DNA of 64,000 bases from Vibrio sinus (GTDB lineage Bacteria > Pseudomonadota > Gammaproteobacteria > Enterobacterales > Vibrionaceae). Within the stretch, counting starts at the first letter, position 1, and each line of letters begins with the position of its first letter. The position numbers were made by a program, and so were the translations under genes. The notes beneath the pieces are model-generated. The model searched no databases. It was given only the letters and a program-made list of their open reading frames with translations, and was not told where the DNA came from. Below, piece after piece: positions 1-7,542 of this stretch. The stretch covers positions 1-64,000 of the forward strand of contig NZ_JAMKMR010000010.1 of NCBI RefSeq assembly GCF_023634645.1, given 5' to 3'.

Positions 1-38
1 TTTAACAAAATTCAAAAAAGAATATGGCTCAACCTAAT

Positions 39-263
39 TTACGAATTAAACTCATCCCTAACCATCTCCCAAACCCCAATCAGGATTGGGAGAGTGGTAC
101 CGATAATCCCGCCGTATTCAATGCCTTTTGATGTCACATTTGCAGTCAATAAATCAGGATGACCAACCGCTAAAGCAACACCCGCACTTATCAGTGCCAA
201 GCCCTTTTTAGTTGAAGGCTGGTCGAGATCGATACCCATTTTATCTTTGATAAACTTCTTCAT
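39..263 (-). CDS. Putative phage holin (74 aa)
   Basis: Small membrane protein with two hydrophobic stretches (roughly residues 18-35 and 50-65) and a charged tail, the layout of a small holin. The ATG at 263 is chosen because GGAAAG lies five bases upstream; a longer reading from a TTG at 389 would overlap the preceding gene and is unlikely. It directly follows the lytic-enzyme gene, so a lysis pair is the natural reading. Holin is inferred from size, topology and position, not from a recognised signature. Confidence 0.5.
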   Translation of the reverse strand: MKKFIKDKMGIDLDQPSTKKGLALISAGVALAVGHPDLLTANVTSKGIEYGGIIGTTLPILIGVWEMVRDEFNS

Positions 264-354
264 AACACTTTCCATTGTTTCAGGTATTTGAGCGCAAATG
301 CGGCCAGTACTGCTGCTAACACCGTGATTGCTACCCTTTTCCAGTCTTCTGAGT

Positions 355-837
355 TCATGCCATCCGTACCCCTTCTTGCGCTTGTTCAAGCGAGTAGTAG
401 CGCCCGACTTCCATTACCGACATTGCATGCAACATCTTGGCTAGAGTGGCATCGCTGCTTAGGTTGATAGGCTCATTGGCATTGATACCAAGTTGGCTTG
501 CTACAAAACTGGCGTAGTTATCCGAGTCGTTCTCATGGCTTGGCGCAAACTTGTAGATGATCTCTTCTATGGTTTCGAGTCCGTAACGGCCTTGATAGCT
601 ATCGCGCAAAAGGATTGCTCCCGCCCGAAAACCATATTCGGGTGCTCGAAAGGTTTCAAAACGGCTATCCACTGACGGTGACACTTTACCTACCCAATTG
701 TTATTGGCATTACTTTCAATATTGAGTGGGTTGTTTGCCCTCACCCCACGAGGCGCACTACCAATCGAAATACCACCTGCTTTCATCGCTACCCCCAACA
801 CCAATACAATGACTGCTGCTATCAGAACCGGCATCAT
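355..837 (-). CDS. Phage lytic enzyme / virion-associated muralytic protein (160 aa)
   Basis: An N-terminal membrane segment (about residues 3-20) is followed by a domain with the RGxRxNNPLNI motif (about 29-39), then W-x-G and an RFExF..PEYGFRA stretch. This pattern is typical of phage structural or lysis proteins annotated as lysozyme- or transglycosylase-like. It probably cleaves peptidoglycan during entry or release; the membrane anchor suggests it sits in the virion membrane or acts from the inner membrane. It overlaps the upstream virion gene by one base and precedes the putative holin. The enzyme chemistry is not certain. Confidence 0.6.
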   Translation of the reverse strand: MMPVLIAAVIVLVLGVAMKAGGISIGSAPRGVRANNPLNIESNANNNWVGKVSPSVDSRFETFRAPEYGFRAGAILLRDSYQGRYGLETIEEIIYKFAPSHENDSDNYASFVASQLGINANEPINLSSDATLAKMLHAMSVMEVGRYYSLEQAQEGVRMA

Positions 838-1448
838 TACATTTGCACCGAGAAATCTACTGGAAGTGAAGAAGCCATCACTTCGCCATACAACATCAAA
901 ACGCCCTTCACGCTACTAATAGAAAACGAACCACCATTCGGCTGTATTTTGCTTTCTTCGCTGAGCATCGGACGGAGATTGTTCGGATCCCCTATCAACT
1001 TCATTTCAAAGTTGGAAAATCCACTAAGCTTCAACCTTGCCCCACCATCGCCATAATTTAATCGTGGCAAAGCCCGGAGCGGGCCAAACATATCGCTACT
1101 CCAATACAAATTACTGCCCATTGCATCGGCTGGGTTACCTGTCACATACACATCCGCGTCCACAAACAGATTTAATATCGGATCATCGGTATACGGCTGG
1201 GTTGTCGGATAAAGGTTAGAAAGCTTTGCCAGTGAAATGGTTTTTGCCCCTGAGATAGAGCCATCTGCGATCGCTATTTCTTCAACATCTTGTGAGATTA
1301 AAATTTGTTCAGGCACTTGCATCACGCCTGAGCTATCTTTAATCACAAAGGGCAAGGTAATGGCGCCGCTAATCATCGAGTTAACATGCTGTGCTATGTG
1401 TTCTATTTTGTTTCGGTTACTACCCGTCGGTAGAGTAAGGTCACCCAT
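837..1448 (-). CDS. Phage virion protein, unrecognised (203 aa)
   Basis: No family is recognised. The protein lacks a signal peptide or membrane helix and looks beta-rich, with short alternating hydrophobic strands throughout its second half. It sits between the repeat-containing putative spike gene (four bases upstream) and the lytic enzyme gene (one-base overlap) in one minus-strand operon, so a capsid vertex or spike-associated role is likely by position. Confidence 0.45.
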   Translation of the reverse strand: MGDLTLPTGSNRNKIEHIAQHVNSMISGAITLPFVIKDSSGVMQVPEQILISQDVEEIAIADGSISGAKTISLAKLSNLYPTTQPYTDDPILNLFVDADVYVTGNPADAMGSNLYWSSDMFGPLRALPRLNYGDGGARLKLSGFSNFEMKLIGDPNNLRPMLSEESKIQPNGGSFSISSVKGVLMLYGEVMASSLPVDFSVQM

Positions 1449-1452
1449 GTTC

Positions 1453-2184
1453 CTAAACCTCTATAATGTGTACCGAGTCTGCTGCATCGCCCGTGATGAC
1501 TAGCTCTGTGCGTGTCGAAAGTTCTAACCGCTCTCCCGCCTCGAGAGGAAAGTCACCAGCAACCCAAATACTTTGTGAGTTGCTAGCACTCGCTTTTATC
1601 ACCACTTTTTGCCTTGCTAGATTCTCTGCAACGGTCAGTGGCAAGTTGCCTTGTTGGGCGTTAATGCTACTGCTAACTTTTTGTGCAATTTCTTGGTCTG
1701 CTGCGATTTCTACAGCGGGTAACTGAACCACTTCGACAGACTGATTTTCCGCAATCTGCACCGCTGGCAGCTCACTCACTTTGATGGATTGGTCTGCAGC
1801 AATCTCTACGCTGGGCAAGCTACTTACCGCTAGACTTTGGCCGTCTTCGATTTCGACTTTCGGCAAGCTATCAATCGAGACAGATTGACCGTCCGCAATT
1901 TCTAGTGCTGGCATAGCGCTTACAACAACGCTTTGCCCGTCGATATTCGCGGGCGGGACAAAATCCCCATAACCGAATTCCAGCGAGATTTCTTGGTCAA
2001 TATCGGAGTACACCAATACCCGTCCTACGCTTTGAGCGCTTTTGACTACCGAGTGCTTTTTCACTGTCACTCTATCGCCAAGTGAAGTTTCAAACTCCAC
2101 CTCTTGAGAAGCCGATTCAAGGTATAGCCAATTACCCGCGATATTGATGGGAATAGGGTTGTTAGCACGTAAACTTAACTTCAT
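1453..2184 (-). CDS. Repeat-containing putative spike/fibre protein (243 aa)
   Basis: The centre (about residues 85-165) holds five consecutive copies of a 16-residue repeat of the form LPxVEIAxxQSVxVS, which would make a regular beta structure such as a stalk. N- and C-terminal parts are non-repetitive and strand-rich; the C-terminus could be the receptor-binding or vertex-anchoring part. It overlaps the preceding virion gene by four bases (ATGA). The spike role is inferred from architecture and position. Repeat number could vary between phages, as in other adhesive stalks. Confidence 0.5.
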   Translation of the reverse strand: MKLSLRANNPIPINIAGNWLYLESASQEVEFETSLGDRVTVKKHSVVKSAQSVGRVLVYSDIDQEISLEFGYGDFVPPANIDGQSVVVSAMPALEIADGQSVSIDSLPKVEIEDGQSLAVSSLPSVEIAADQSIKVSELPAVQIAENQSVEVVQLPAVEIAADQEIAQKVSSSINAQQGNLPLTVAENLARQKVVIKASASNSQSIWVAGDFPLEAGERLELSTRTELVITGDAADSVHIIEV

Positions 2185-2666
2185 CGTTTCACCGCCATAA
2201 TTGCTACGCCGCCTAACACTACCGAGATGACCACCATCATGATCACTTGCTGCTGCTTGTTCTCACTCGCTCCGCCATCTTGGTTAAACTTGGCTAAGTC
2301 CATCAACGCATCAAGGTTCTTGGTATTTTGCTCGGCTTGGTTACCCGCAAGCCCTGCCATCACCTGCAGGTTTTCGCTGTGACTCGAAGAGATGTCTTCC
2401 AACGCATTTTCTGCAAAGTCCATCGAGTTCACGTTGACCTGATTGGCATGCTCTAATGCTTGCTCAAACATCTCACCGCTTTGCTCGACTAACTCGCCGC
2501 CTAGCTCGAAGGCATGTTTGACGGCTCCGTGATCGGTAGCCGTGACATTCACCGTTGAATTGTTAACACCACTTATCGCCGTACCAAGGTTGTCACCCGA
2601 TATCGCCGTTTGGCCGCTGACGTTGGTTGACTGTGTTGTATTACTTGAGCTTGATTTACCACCCAT
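2181..2666 (-). CDS. Virion membrane protein with C-terminal TM (161 aa)
   Basis: A Ser/Thr/Asn-rich N-terminus (residues 1-45) and a helical, acidic middle are followed by one hydrophobic C-terminal helix (about 141-158) ending in basic residues, a tail-anchored topology. Small tail-anchored proteins are typical of internal-membrane tailless phages. It lies inside the structural operon and overlaps the putative spike gene by four bases. No specific family recognised. Confidence 0.5.
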   Translation of the reverse strand: MGGKSSSSNTTQSTNVSGQTAISGDNLGTAISGVNNSTVNVTATDHGAVKHAFELGGELVEQSGEMFEQALEHANQVNVNSMDFAENALEDISSSHSENLQVMAGLAGNQAEQNTKNLDALMDLAKFNQDGGASENKQQQVIMMVVISVVLGGVAIMAVKR

Positions 2667-2669
2667 GAT

Positions 2670-3041
2670 TTACACTCTCATTTCTAATCGTGTGGTTTTC
2701 TGCAAAGTTTGCTCACTGGTATCGAGTGGCCTGACTAACCGAGCTAACCCATCAAAATAGGTCTCCGCTGAGATGTTTGAGAGCCCGCTTCGCCTCACGT
2801 ATTGAGTCAATTCTCGAATACCACTCACTACCCCATGACCAACCACACCCCATAAGTAATAAGAATCGTCTAATACTTCTCCTGCGATAATGAGGTTGTG
2901 GTTATCACCTTGCAGCTGATACACGCTGACCCGTCCCGCTTTGACTTCACTTTTCAGTAATTCAAAATCTTTAGGGCAAGCACGAAAGGCGACTTTTAAC
3001 CGCTCAACTGCTTTTGAGCACTGGCTGACACACTCGATCAT
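2670..3041 (-). CDS. Phage protein of unknown function (123 aa)
   Basis: No family recognised. The ATG at 3041 is preferred because it forms an ATGA overlap with the stop of the upstream gene, matching spacing elsewhere in this operon; a longer reading would run through that gene. The product is soluble, Cys-containing near its N-terminus, with a mixed alpha/beta pattern. Position implies a virion or assembly role. Confidence 0.4.
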   Translation of the reverse strand: MIECVSQCSKAVERLKVAFRACPKDFELLKSEVKAGRVSVYQLQGDNHNLIIAGEVLDDSYYLWGVVGHGVVSGIRELTQYVRRSGLSNISAETYFDGLARLVRPLDTSEQTLQKTTRLEMRV

Positions 3042-3238
3042 TTCTTTAGCATCCAATAAGCAATGGCAAGCACCACTGCACCGAGTAACCAAGGGCTAAT
3101 ACCTTGGCTGCCCATGTTGATGGCACCAATAGTCTGACCGCTGTAGTTGCCACTGCTGGCCGTCGATGGCCCTGCATCCCCTCCCGAAATAGGCATTGAA
3201 CCGCTATTGGTTAACCCGCCTCCGACTGCTGGTATCAT
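3038..3238 (-). CDS. Small virion membrane protein (66 aa)
   Basis: A Gly/Ser-rich N-terminal part (residues 5-45) is followed by one C-terminal hydrophobic helix (about 48-63) ending in Lys-Lys. It is coupled by ATGA overlaps both to the 44-residue gene upstream and to the 123-residue gene downstream. The topology repeats that of neighbours and suits a protein of the virion's internal membrane. Confidence 0.5.
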   Translation of the reverse strand: MIPAVGGGLTNSGSMPISGGDAGPSTASSGNYSGQTIGAINMGSQGISPWLLGAVVLAIAYWMLKK

Positions 3239-3369
3239 GCTCGCCCCTTAATCAGCATGTAGCCGACAATTAGCAGCACTCCGATAGCGATTAACTTGTT
3301 GGATCCGTTTGAAACTTGAAAGCCAAGAAAGCCGCCACCGAGAAACACTGCTGGAAGTAAAAAAGGCAT
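3235..3369 (-). CDS. Very small phage membrane protein (44 aa)
   Basis: This short reading frame begins MPFLLPAVFLGGG and ends MLIKGRA. It has two hydrophobic segments (about 2-16 and 26-40) separated by a short polar loop. Its stop overlaps the start of the next gene as ATGA, and it starts a few bases after the stop of the 93-residue gene, so the frame is knitted into the operon. Probably a virion membrane component. Confidence 0.55.
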   Translation of the reverse strand: MPFLLPAVFLGGGFLGFQVSNGSNKLIAIGVLLIVGYMLIKGRA

Positions 3370-3374
3370 CTTGA

Positions 3375-3656
3375 TTACCTCCGCTTCATCACTAGCAGCA
3401 CGACAACTAAACCAAACACCATTGCCGCCCCCATGAGTACCATAGGATTGCTAAACAGTCCTTGAGATGGCACCGCTAGGGGCTGGCCGTCTGCGGTTTG
3501 TCCTTCGACTTGGCTTTTACGCGCTTCATCCGGATCGCTGGCTTGTTGCTTTGATAAATCATTTTCAACACTGCCCGTTATCCAAGAGCTGCCCGCACTG
3601 GTTACCGAATCGAGTAGCTCACCACCTGCCTCACTTAATGAATCTAACCAACTCAT
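3375..3656 (-). CDS. Virion membrane protein with C-terminal TM (93 aa)
   Basis: A polar, acidic N-terminal two thirds is followed by a hydrophobic helix (about residues 70-90) capped by KRR, again tail-anchored. It lies directly after the probable major capsid gene with a nine-base gap. Membrane-associated minor capsid proteins occupy this position in PM2-like phages. No sequence family recognised. Confidence 0.5.
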   Translation of the reverse strand: MSWLDSLSEAGGELLDSVTSAGSSWITGSVENDLSKQQASDPDEARKSQVEGQTADGQPLAVPSQGLFSNPMVLMGAAMVFGLVVVLLVMKRR

Positions 3657-3665
3657 CTTGCCCCC

Positions 3666-4493
3666 TTACGCAGAGGGCTTAGGCACAGCGACTTGCTCAA
3701 TGGCCTCAATAATCAATGGCACACTGCCCGACGCGCTTTTCTCGAGCTCAAACTGCAGTGCTCGCACCGCTTGCGTCTTGAGCTTACTTTCAGAGCCAAA
3801 CCCAGTTCGAACAAAATCAAGAGAGAACCAACCATCATTTTGCTCAAGCCCTGCATACGACAAGTCAAATGCGTTGTCTTCTTTGCTGACGTTCATCTCT
3901 TCGCGATCATCACGCAGCACTCGAGCTCGAATAATGGACGAGTCTTTAAAGTGAATACGTTTGATGCTTAAGTAAGGTGAACGCTCCGACCAATCAAAAG
4001 GAGTTCGGCCTGCAGCACTGGCAAACCAAGTCAATGAATAGAGCCTTGGCATAAACACACGCTGCGTTTGCGCTTCAGTAATATGAGCCCTTGCTCGAAT
4101 ACTTGGTGCGGCTGCACTTTTCGACACAAGCTGGATATACACAAACCAGATTTCGCCTGGCAATGTCACCAACTCACCTTGGCGCACCCCTAACTTAGTA
4201 CGCATGGTCATGTCAGAGAACGGGATTACATAGCGACCTGCTGAAACGTAGTTGGAGCGGTGCTCTTGTAAATCCACCATGTCTTGACCAGACAGTGAAA
4301 TGATTTCTTTACCGTTGTACGTAATACGCACCCGCTCAATGTCCGCTGGATCAGAGATGTCAGTGACTAGCTCAAGGTTCTGGTACGTTGGGCCAGACAC
4401 CAAGCGCAAAGTGGCTTGATTGCCCCACGCGACACCTTCGACCGGATCAAGCTCTTTCGGACGTGGATTAAATAGCGTATTTAAAGCTTCCAT
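3666..4493 (-). CDS. Probable major capsid protein, PM2 P2-like (275 aa)
   Basis: The largest gene of the virion operon, encoding a soluble, strand-rich protein without membrane helix or signal peptide. Its length is close to that of PM2 capsid protein P2 (about 270 residues), which folds as a double jelly roll. Flanking genes are a 42-residue TM protein upstream and tail-anchored proteins downstream. The capsid assignment rests on size, composition and position; no single diagnostic motif is claimed. A structure prediction would settle it. Confidence 0.6.
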   Translation of the reverse strand: MEALNTLFNPRPKELDPVEGVAWGNQATLRLVSGPTYQNLELVTDISDPADIERVRITYNGKEIISLSGQDMVDLQEHRSNYVSAGRYVIPFSDMTMRTKLGVRQGELVTLPGEIWFVYIQLVSKSAAAPSIRARAHITEAQTQRVFMPRLYSLTWFASAAGRTPFDWSERSPYLSIKRIHFKDSSIIRARVLRDDREEMNVSKEDNAFDLSYAGLEQNDGWFSLDFVRTGFGSESKLKTQAVRALQFELEKSASGSVPLIIEAIEQVAVPKPSA

Positions 4494-4502
4494 ATCGCCC
4501 CC

Positions 4503-4631
4503 TTAAAACCAGCCAGAGTCGCCGCTGATCACTTCTTTTAGTGATTGCAATGTCGAGATGTTGTTAATCACCGCTATAACCAACAGCGTTGCTAACACCG
4601 TCATCAACATCGTTTTGTTGCTTTTACTCAT
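4503..4631 (-). CDS. Small phage membrane protein (42 aa), first of virion operon
   Basis: Begins MSKSNKTMLMTVLATLL and ends SGWF, with one hydrophobic helix (about residues 8-24). An AGG ribosome-binding site lies seven bases before the ATG. It is the promoter-proximal gene of the minus-strand virion operon and stops nine bases before the probable capsid gene. Confidence 0.55.
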   Translation of the reverse strand: MSKSNKTMLMTVLATLLVIAVINNISTLQSLKEVISGDSGWF

Positions 4632-4708
4632 GATTCGCCTTTATTAATGTGAACAAATTCATCATGAGTTATGAAAGGCTAAGTTTTGGAGGTTGGGAAG
4701 GAGCGTAT

Positions 4709-4744
4709 ACCTATAGGTTGAATGGACTACCTATAGGCTGAATG
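4709..4744. promoter_or_regulatory. Direct repeat upstream of phage virion operon
   Basis: Two 16-base copies of ACCTATAGGYTGAATG start at 4709 and 4729, 20 bases apart (about two helical turns), each with a CCTATAGG palindrome. They lie about 80-110 bases upstream of the first virion gene (minus), with a TATACG-like -10 nearby. Such spacing suits cooperative binding of a late-gene activator or repressor; the protein is not identified. Confidence 0.4.
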
Positions 4745-4893
4745 AAAAAGATCAAATTTATATATTTTGTGAACTCGATGAAAGATAAACATCACATTGC
4801 ATAAAAAAGTACGTAAAAGCTCTAGCTCAACCTAGAGATCTTGCTTCTAGATATGGATAATGCCGACCATCAGTATTATTACTAGGACGTAGT

Positions 4894-5526
4894 GTGGAAG
4901 CAATTATCAAGCTTATATCCCAAGCATATGATCTTAACGTAACTTATGTAGTTATTTCACTAGTATTCATTTTCTTGTACAAGAAACTCAAGTTAAGACA
5001 AGATCGAGCTAAAAAGGACAAAATCAGTCGCATATCTACGATGATAAGTGAAATAGAGAGAAACAGCCCGCTAAAATATCACTTTGTAGTTGAACAACTG
5101 TTTTTACAAAGGTTTGGAGTTCTTATAGATTACCCAGCAATAAAGTACTTCATGAAATCAGAAAGGCCAAGTGCTAATTTTGTCAATTATGTACTCGGAA
5201 AGAAATATGTTCAGTTCGATAAAAATTACTCTTCTATTTCGTACAAAGAAGGTTATAAAAGAAAAAGAATAGGAAGGCTTATTAAGTTAGATTTTTTCTT
5301 TTATGGAGTATTTTCTTTTGTGGGGCTACTAATTATATTTAGCTTTCCTAATGTTACTATCAGCATGCAGCCTTGGGCGAAGGTAGCATACCTACTAAGT
5401 GGTGTTTGTGCACTTATTGTTGCGTATATCTATATAGATGATTCAGTAAGGCTTCAGTCAGCTATAGACCTTATTGAACAAAACCAAAATTCTCGAACGA
5501 TCAATAGCCCTTTAGCCATTAAGTAA
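4894..5526 (+). CDS. Membrane protein, prophage cargo (210 aa)
   Basis: Not recognised. GTG start with AGGA upstream. One hydrophobic helix at about residues 15-30, a basic soluble region, then two helices (about 131-150 and 160-178). The gene is on the opposite strand to the flanking virion and packaging operons, is noticeably AT-richer, and lies in its own gap, which are the usual marks of a moron expressed in the lysogen. A superinfection-exclusion or defence role is possible but purely positional. Confidence 0.5.
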   Translation: MEAIIKLISQAYDLNVTYVVISLVFIFLYKKLKLRQDRAKKDKISRISTMISEIERNSPLKYHFVVEQLFLQRFGVLIDYPAIKYFMKSERPSANFVNYVLGKKYVQFDKNYSSISYKEGYKRKRIGRLIKLDFFFYGVFSFVGLLIIFSFPNVTISMQPWAKVAYLLSGVCALIVAYIYIDDSVRLQSAIDLIEQNQNSRTINSPLAIK

Positions 5527-5529
5527 TAT

Positions 5530-6285
5530 TTAGGGGCTATGGTCCCCCTGAGCACAAGCCAACCTATTCATTTCAACATTCCCAATTCCATCCCTAACAA
5601 GCAGATACTCAGCAATAGGTTGGCCGATTTTCTGCTTGTTCACTTTAGCCGAAGTTAATGCAGCAATATCATTTATATTGAGCCCTTTCTTATCAGCTAA
5701 CCACTTCGCATCTGACATCGAGTTCACTGCGCCGATCCACCATGTTGATGACTGTTCAGTCACGGTTTTGGGCACCTCTTGCCCTCGCTGAAAAATAGAG
5801 TGGATTACTAAGCCATACTGACGACCACCACGCAGTAATTCACCCGCTTTACCTTTTAGCTTTCCGGTTGTTTCCGCACAACTTGCTAGCTCTTCTATCA
5901 CAACATGCATCTTGGAGGCTCGACCGTTCCCAAGCGCCCACACCACCGAGCTGAAAAACTCTAGCTCTTCTGATGTTGCGCCATTTCTAGGCACATAAGC
6001 GAGCTTAAATGACTTACCTCGCTTGCGAGCAAGAATTAAGGTTTTTAAAAACTCAGATCGAACACTCACGCCAAAGCACATTTGCCCCTGAAATTTTTGT
6101 CCTGCGTAATTTCGGTATGGATCAAAAAAGACGGCTTGAGAACCTTTTGGCACTAGCCCGAGATATTTCACAGCTGAGGTTTTCCCGCCGCCTGTTCCGG
6201 CGACGTAAATAACGTGCTCTGCATCGTGTGCTGGGTTTGAGTTTACTGGATTAGGCAGCGATAGAGGCTGATTCTTTCTTGGCAT
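5530..6285 (-). CDS. Packaging-type ATPase, PM2 P9-like (251 aa)
   Basis: P-loop ATPase with Walker A AGTGGGKTSA (about residues 29-38), an FDPYRNYAG segment after strand 2, and Walker B HVVIEELAS (about 127-135). It has no membrane helix, unlike filamentous-phage Zot. Size and layout fit the FtsK/HerA-type genome-packaging ATPases of tailless membrane phages (P9 of PM2). It would drive genome translocation at a capsid vertex. It is the last gene of the replication operon and overlaps the upstream gene by 35 bases. Confidence 0.65.
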   Translation of the reverse strand: MPRKNQPLSLPNPVNSNPAHDAEHVIYVAGTGGGKTSAVKYLGLVPKGSQAVFFDPYRNYAGQKFQGQMCFGVSVRSEFLKTLILARKRGKSFKLAYVPRNGATSEELEFFSSVVWALGNGRASKMHVVIEELASCAETTGKLKGKAGELLRGGRQYGLVIHSIFQRGQEVPKTVTEQSSTWWIGAVNSMSDAKWLADKKGLNINDIAALTSAKVNKQKIGQPIAEYLLVRDGIGNVEMNRLACAQGDHSP

Positions 6286-6736
6286 TTTTTTCCTTCTCCC
6301 TTTGACGCTTTTCTTCTTTTAGCTCACTCAGGTGAAGACGTGAGGAGTAAATTAAATGACCAAGCGCGCACAACAAAACAAGCTCACCTGCATAGCTGCC
6401 ACATGCAGCCAACCATTGACCACCATATTTAGCGATAACTGGCACCGCAGCCTCACTCACTTTTTGCTTACCTTCTTCGTCTAGTTGAAACTTCACACCT
6501 GAAATAACAGAGGTAGCTATTTCTGTTACACCAAATACAGCCCCTAAAGAGGTTTCTATCATCGCGGCTGTAGCTGGCGATACCTCGTTTTCTTTAGGTG
6601 TTTCCTCTTCCTGTTTTTGCTCCTCTGCTTCGACTGCTTGCTTTTTCTCATCTTCATGCATCGTAGCTGCGCTTTTAAAAAGCGCGCTCCAGTGGTCTTG
6701 AGCCGCAATACTCTCTGGACTATCAATTGTCTCCAT
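6251..6736 (-). CDS. Phage membrane-associated protein (161 aa)
   Basis: Unrecognised. A highly charged Glu/Lys/Gln-rich stretch (about residues 27-52, probable coiled coil) is followed by an alanine-rich amphipathic region, a hydrophobic helix (about 108-130) and a very basic tail (about 137-156). It overlaps the ATPase gene downstream and the zinc-ribbon gene upstream, so all are translationally coupled. It may tether the ATPase or genome to the viral membrane; this is inference. Confidence 0.4.
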   Translation of the reverse strand: METIDSPESIAAQDHWSALFKSAATMHEDEKKQAVEAEEQKQEEETPKENEVSPATAAMIETSLGAVFGVTEIATSVISGVKFQLDEEGKQKVSEAAVPVIAKYGGQWLAACGSYAGELVLLCALGHLIYSSRLHLSELKEEKRQREKEKNAKKESASIAA

Positions 6737-7199
6737 CAGCAGCCTCCTCCACTTTTTTCTTTGGCAACAACGTGCGAACCATCCAAGCCCCTGCCATCAA
6801 CGCACACAAGAACATCAATACACGCTTTGTCGAGAATATTGAGTGCTTTTCTTCCGGTTTCACTTCGGTTAGAGGCTCGGTTAAAACTTGGCTTTCAACG
6901 TTGCTGGTACTGACTTCTGAGACAATGACTTCCACAGGCTCTTTAACCAATGGCTGATCGGTATCTAACGTGTTTTCATCTTCAGCCATATTGGTTTCGA
7001 TGAACGAATTGACACTTTTGCTGATCGAGCTGTTACCGCATTTAGGGCAGCGATAATATTTCAAACCGAGGTTGCGACTGTTTTTCGGGGGCTCTCCCTC
7101 AGCAATCAGTTTGCCTTCCCCTACGTTGTGAACCGTGGCTACCGAACTGCAAACCGGACAAACAACCGCTCCCCTTACTGGATTGTCGTACTTACTCAT
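6723..7199 (-). CDS. Zinc-ribbon membrane protein of prophage (158 aa)
   Basis: The N-terminal CPxC (about residues 14-17) and a second CPKC (about 51-54) form a probable four-cysteine zinc ribbon. An acidic linker and one C-terminal hydrophobic helix (about 128-145) with basic residues follow. The combination suggests a nucleic-acid- or protein-binding ribbon held at a membrane. It overlaps the upstream gene by eight bases. Function unknown. Confidence 0.45.
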   Translation of the reverse strand: MSKYDNPVRGAVVCPVCSSVATVHNVGEGKLIAEGEPPKNSRNLGLKYYRCPKCGNSSISKSVNSFIETNMAEDENTLDTDQPLVKEPVEVIVSEVSTSNVESQVLTEPLTEVKPEEKHSIFSTKRVLMFLCALMAGAWMVRTLLPKKKVEEAADGDN

Positions 7200-7524
7200 T
7201 CACCACCTCACCGTCTTCCATATCAAAATCTTGTATCAATGACAGCTCGTCCAAATCACTTTGAACGCACTCACGGTATTTAAGGCGAGCCACCGCATTT
7301 AGGCGGGTAAGATGTTCTAGCTTTTCGAAAAAATTCTCTGATAAGCCGATAGCTTCAGGCGATACATTGCCTGAAAAAAACATCTTGGTCGCTTTCTTGA
7401 TAAGCTCCTGCATATCCATGTCCTTGAACTTAGCGACTTCCGATTCAACACTGGCTGCTAGCTGATCGGCTGCATCCAGTGCTAACAAATCTCGGCGACA
7501 TTCATCTATTGAAAGTTTTTTCAT
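7192..7524 (-). CDS. Phage hypothetical protein (110 aa)
   Basis: Small acidic, mainly helical soluble protein without recognisable domain. It lies 18 bases downstream of the replication initiator gene and overlaps the zinc-ribbon gene by eight bases, so it is part of the early operon. A replication accessory or regulatory role is possible only by position. Confidence 0.4.
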   Translation of the reverse strand: MKKLSIDECRRDLLALDAADQLAASVESEVAKFKDMDMQELIKKATKMFFSGNVSPEAIGLSENFFEKLEHLTRLNAVARLKYRECVQSDLDELSLIQDFDMEDGEVVNE

Positions 7525-7542
7525 GGTGTTTTCCTATTTTCA

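Noticed and set aside
5530..6285. Filamentous phage Zot assembly ATPase as an alternative
   Set aside because: No membrane helix, and the neighbouring genes lack filamentous phage coat genes; packaging ATPase fits better.
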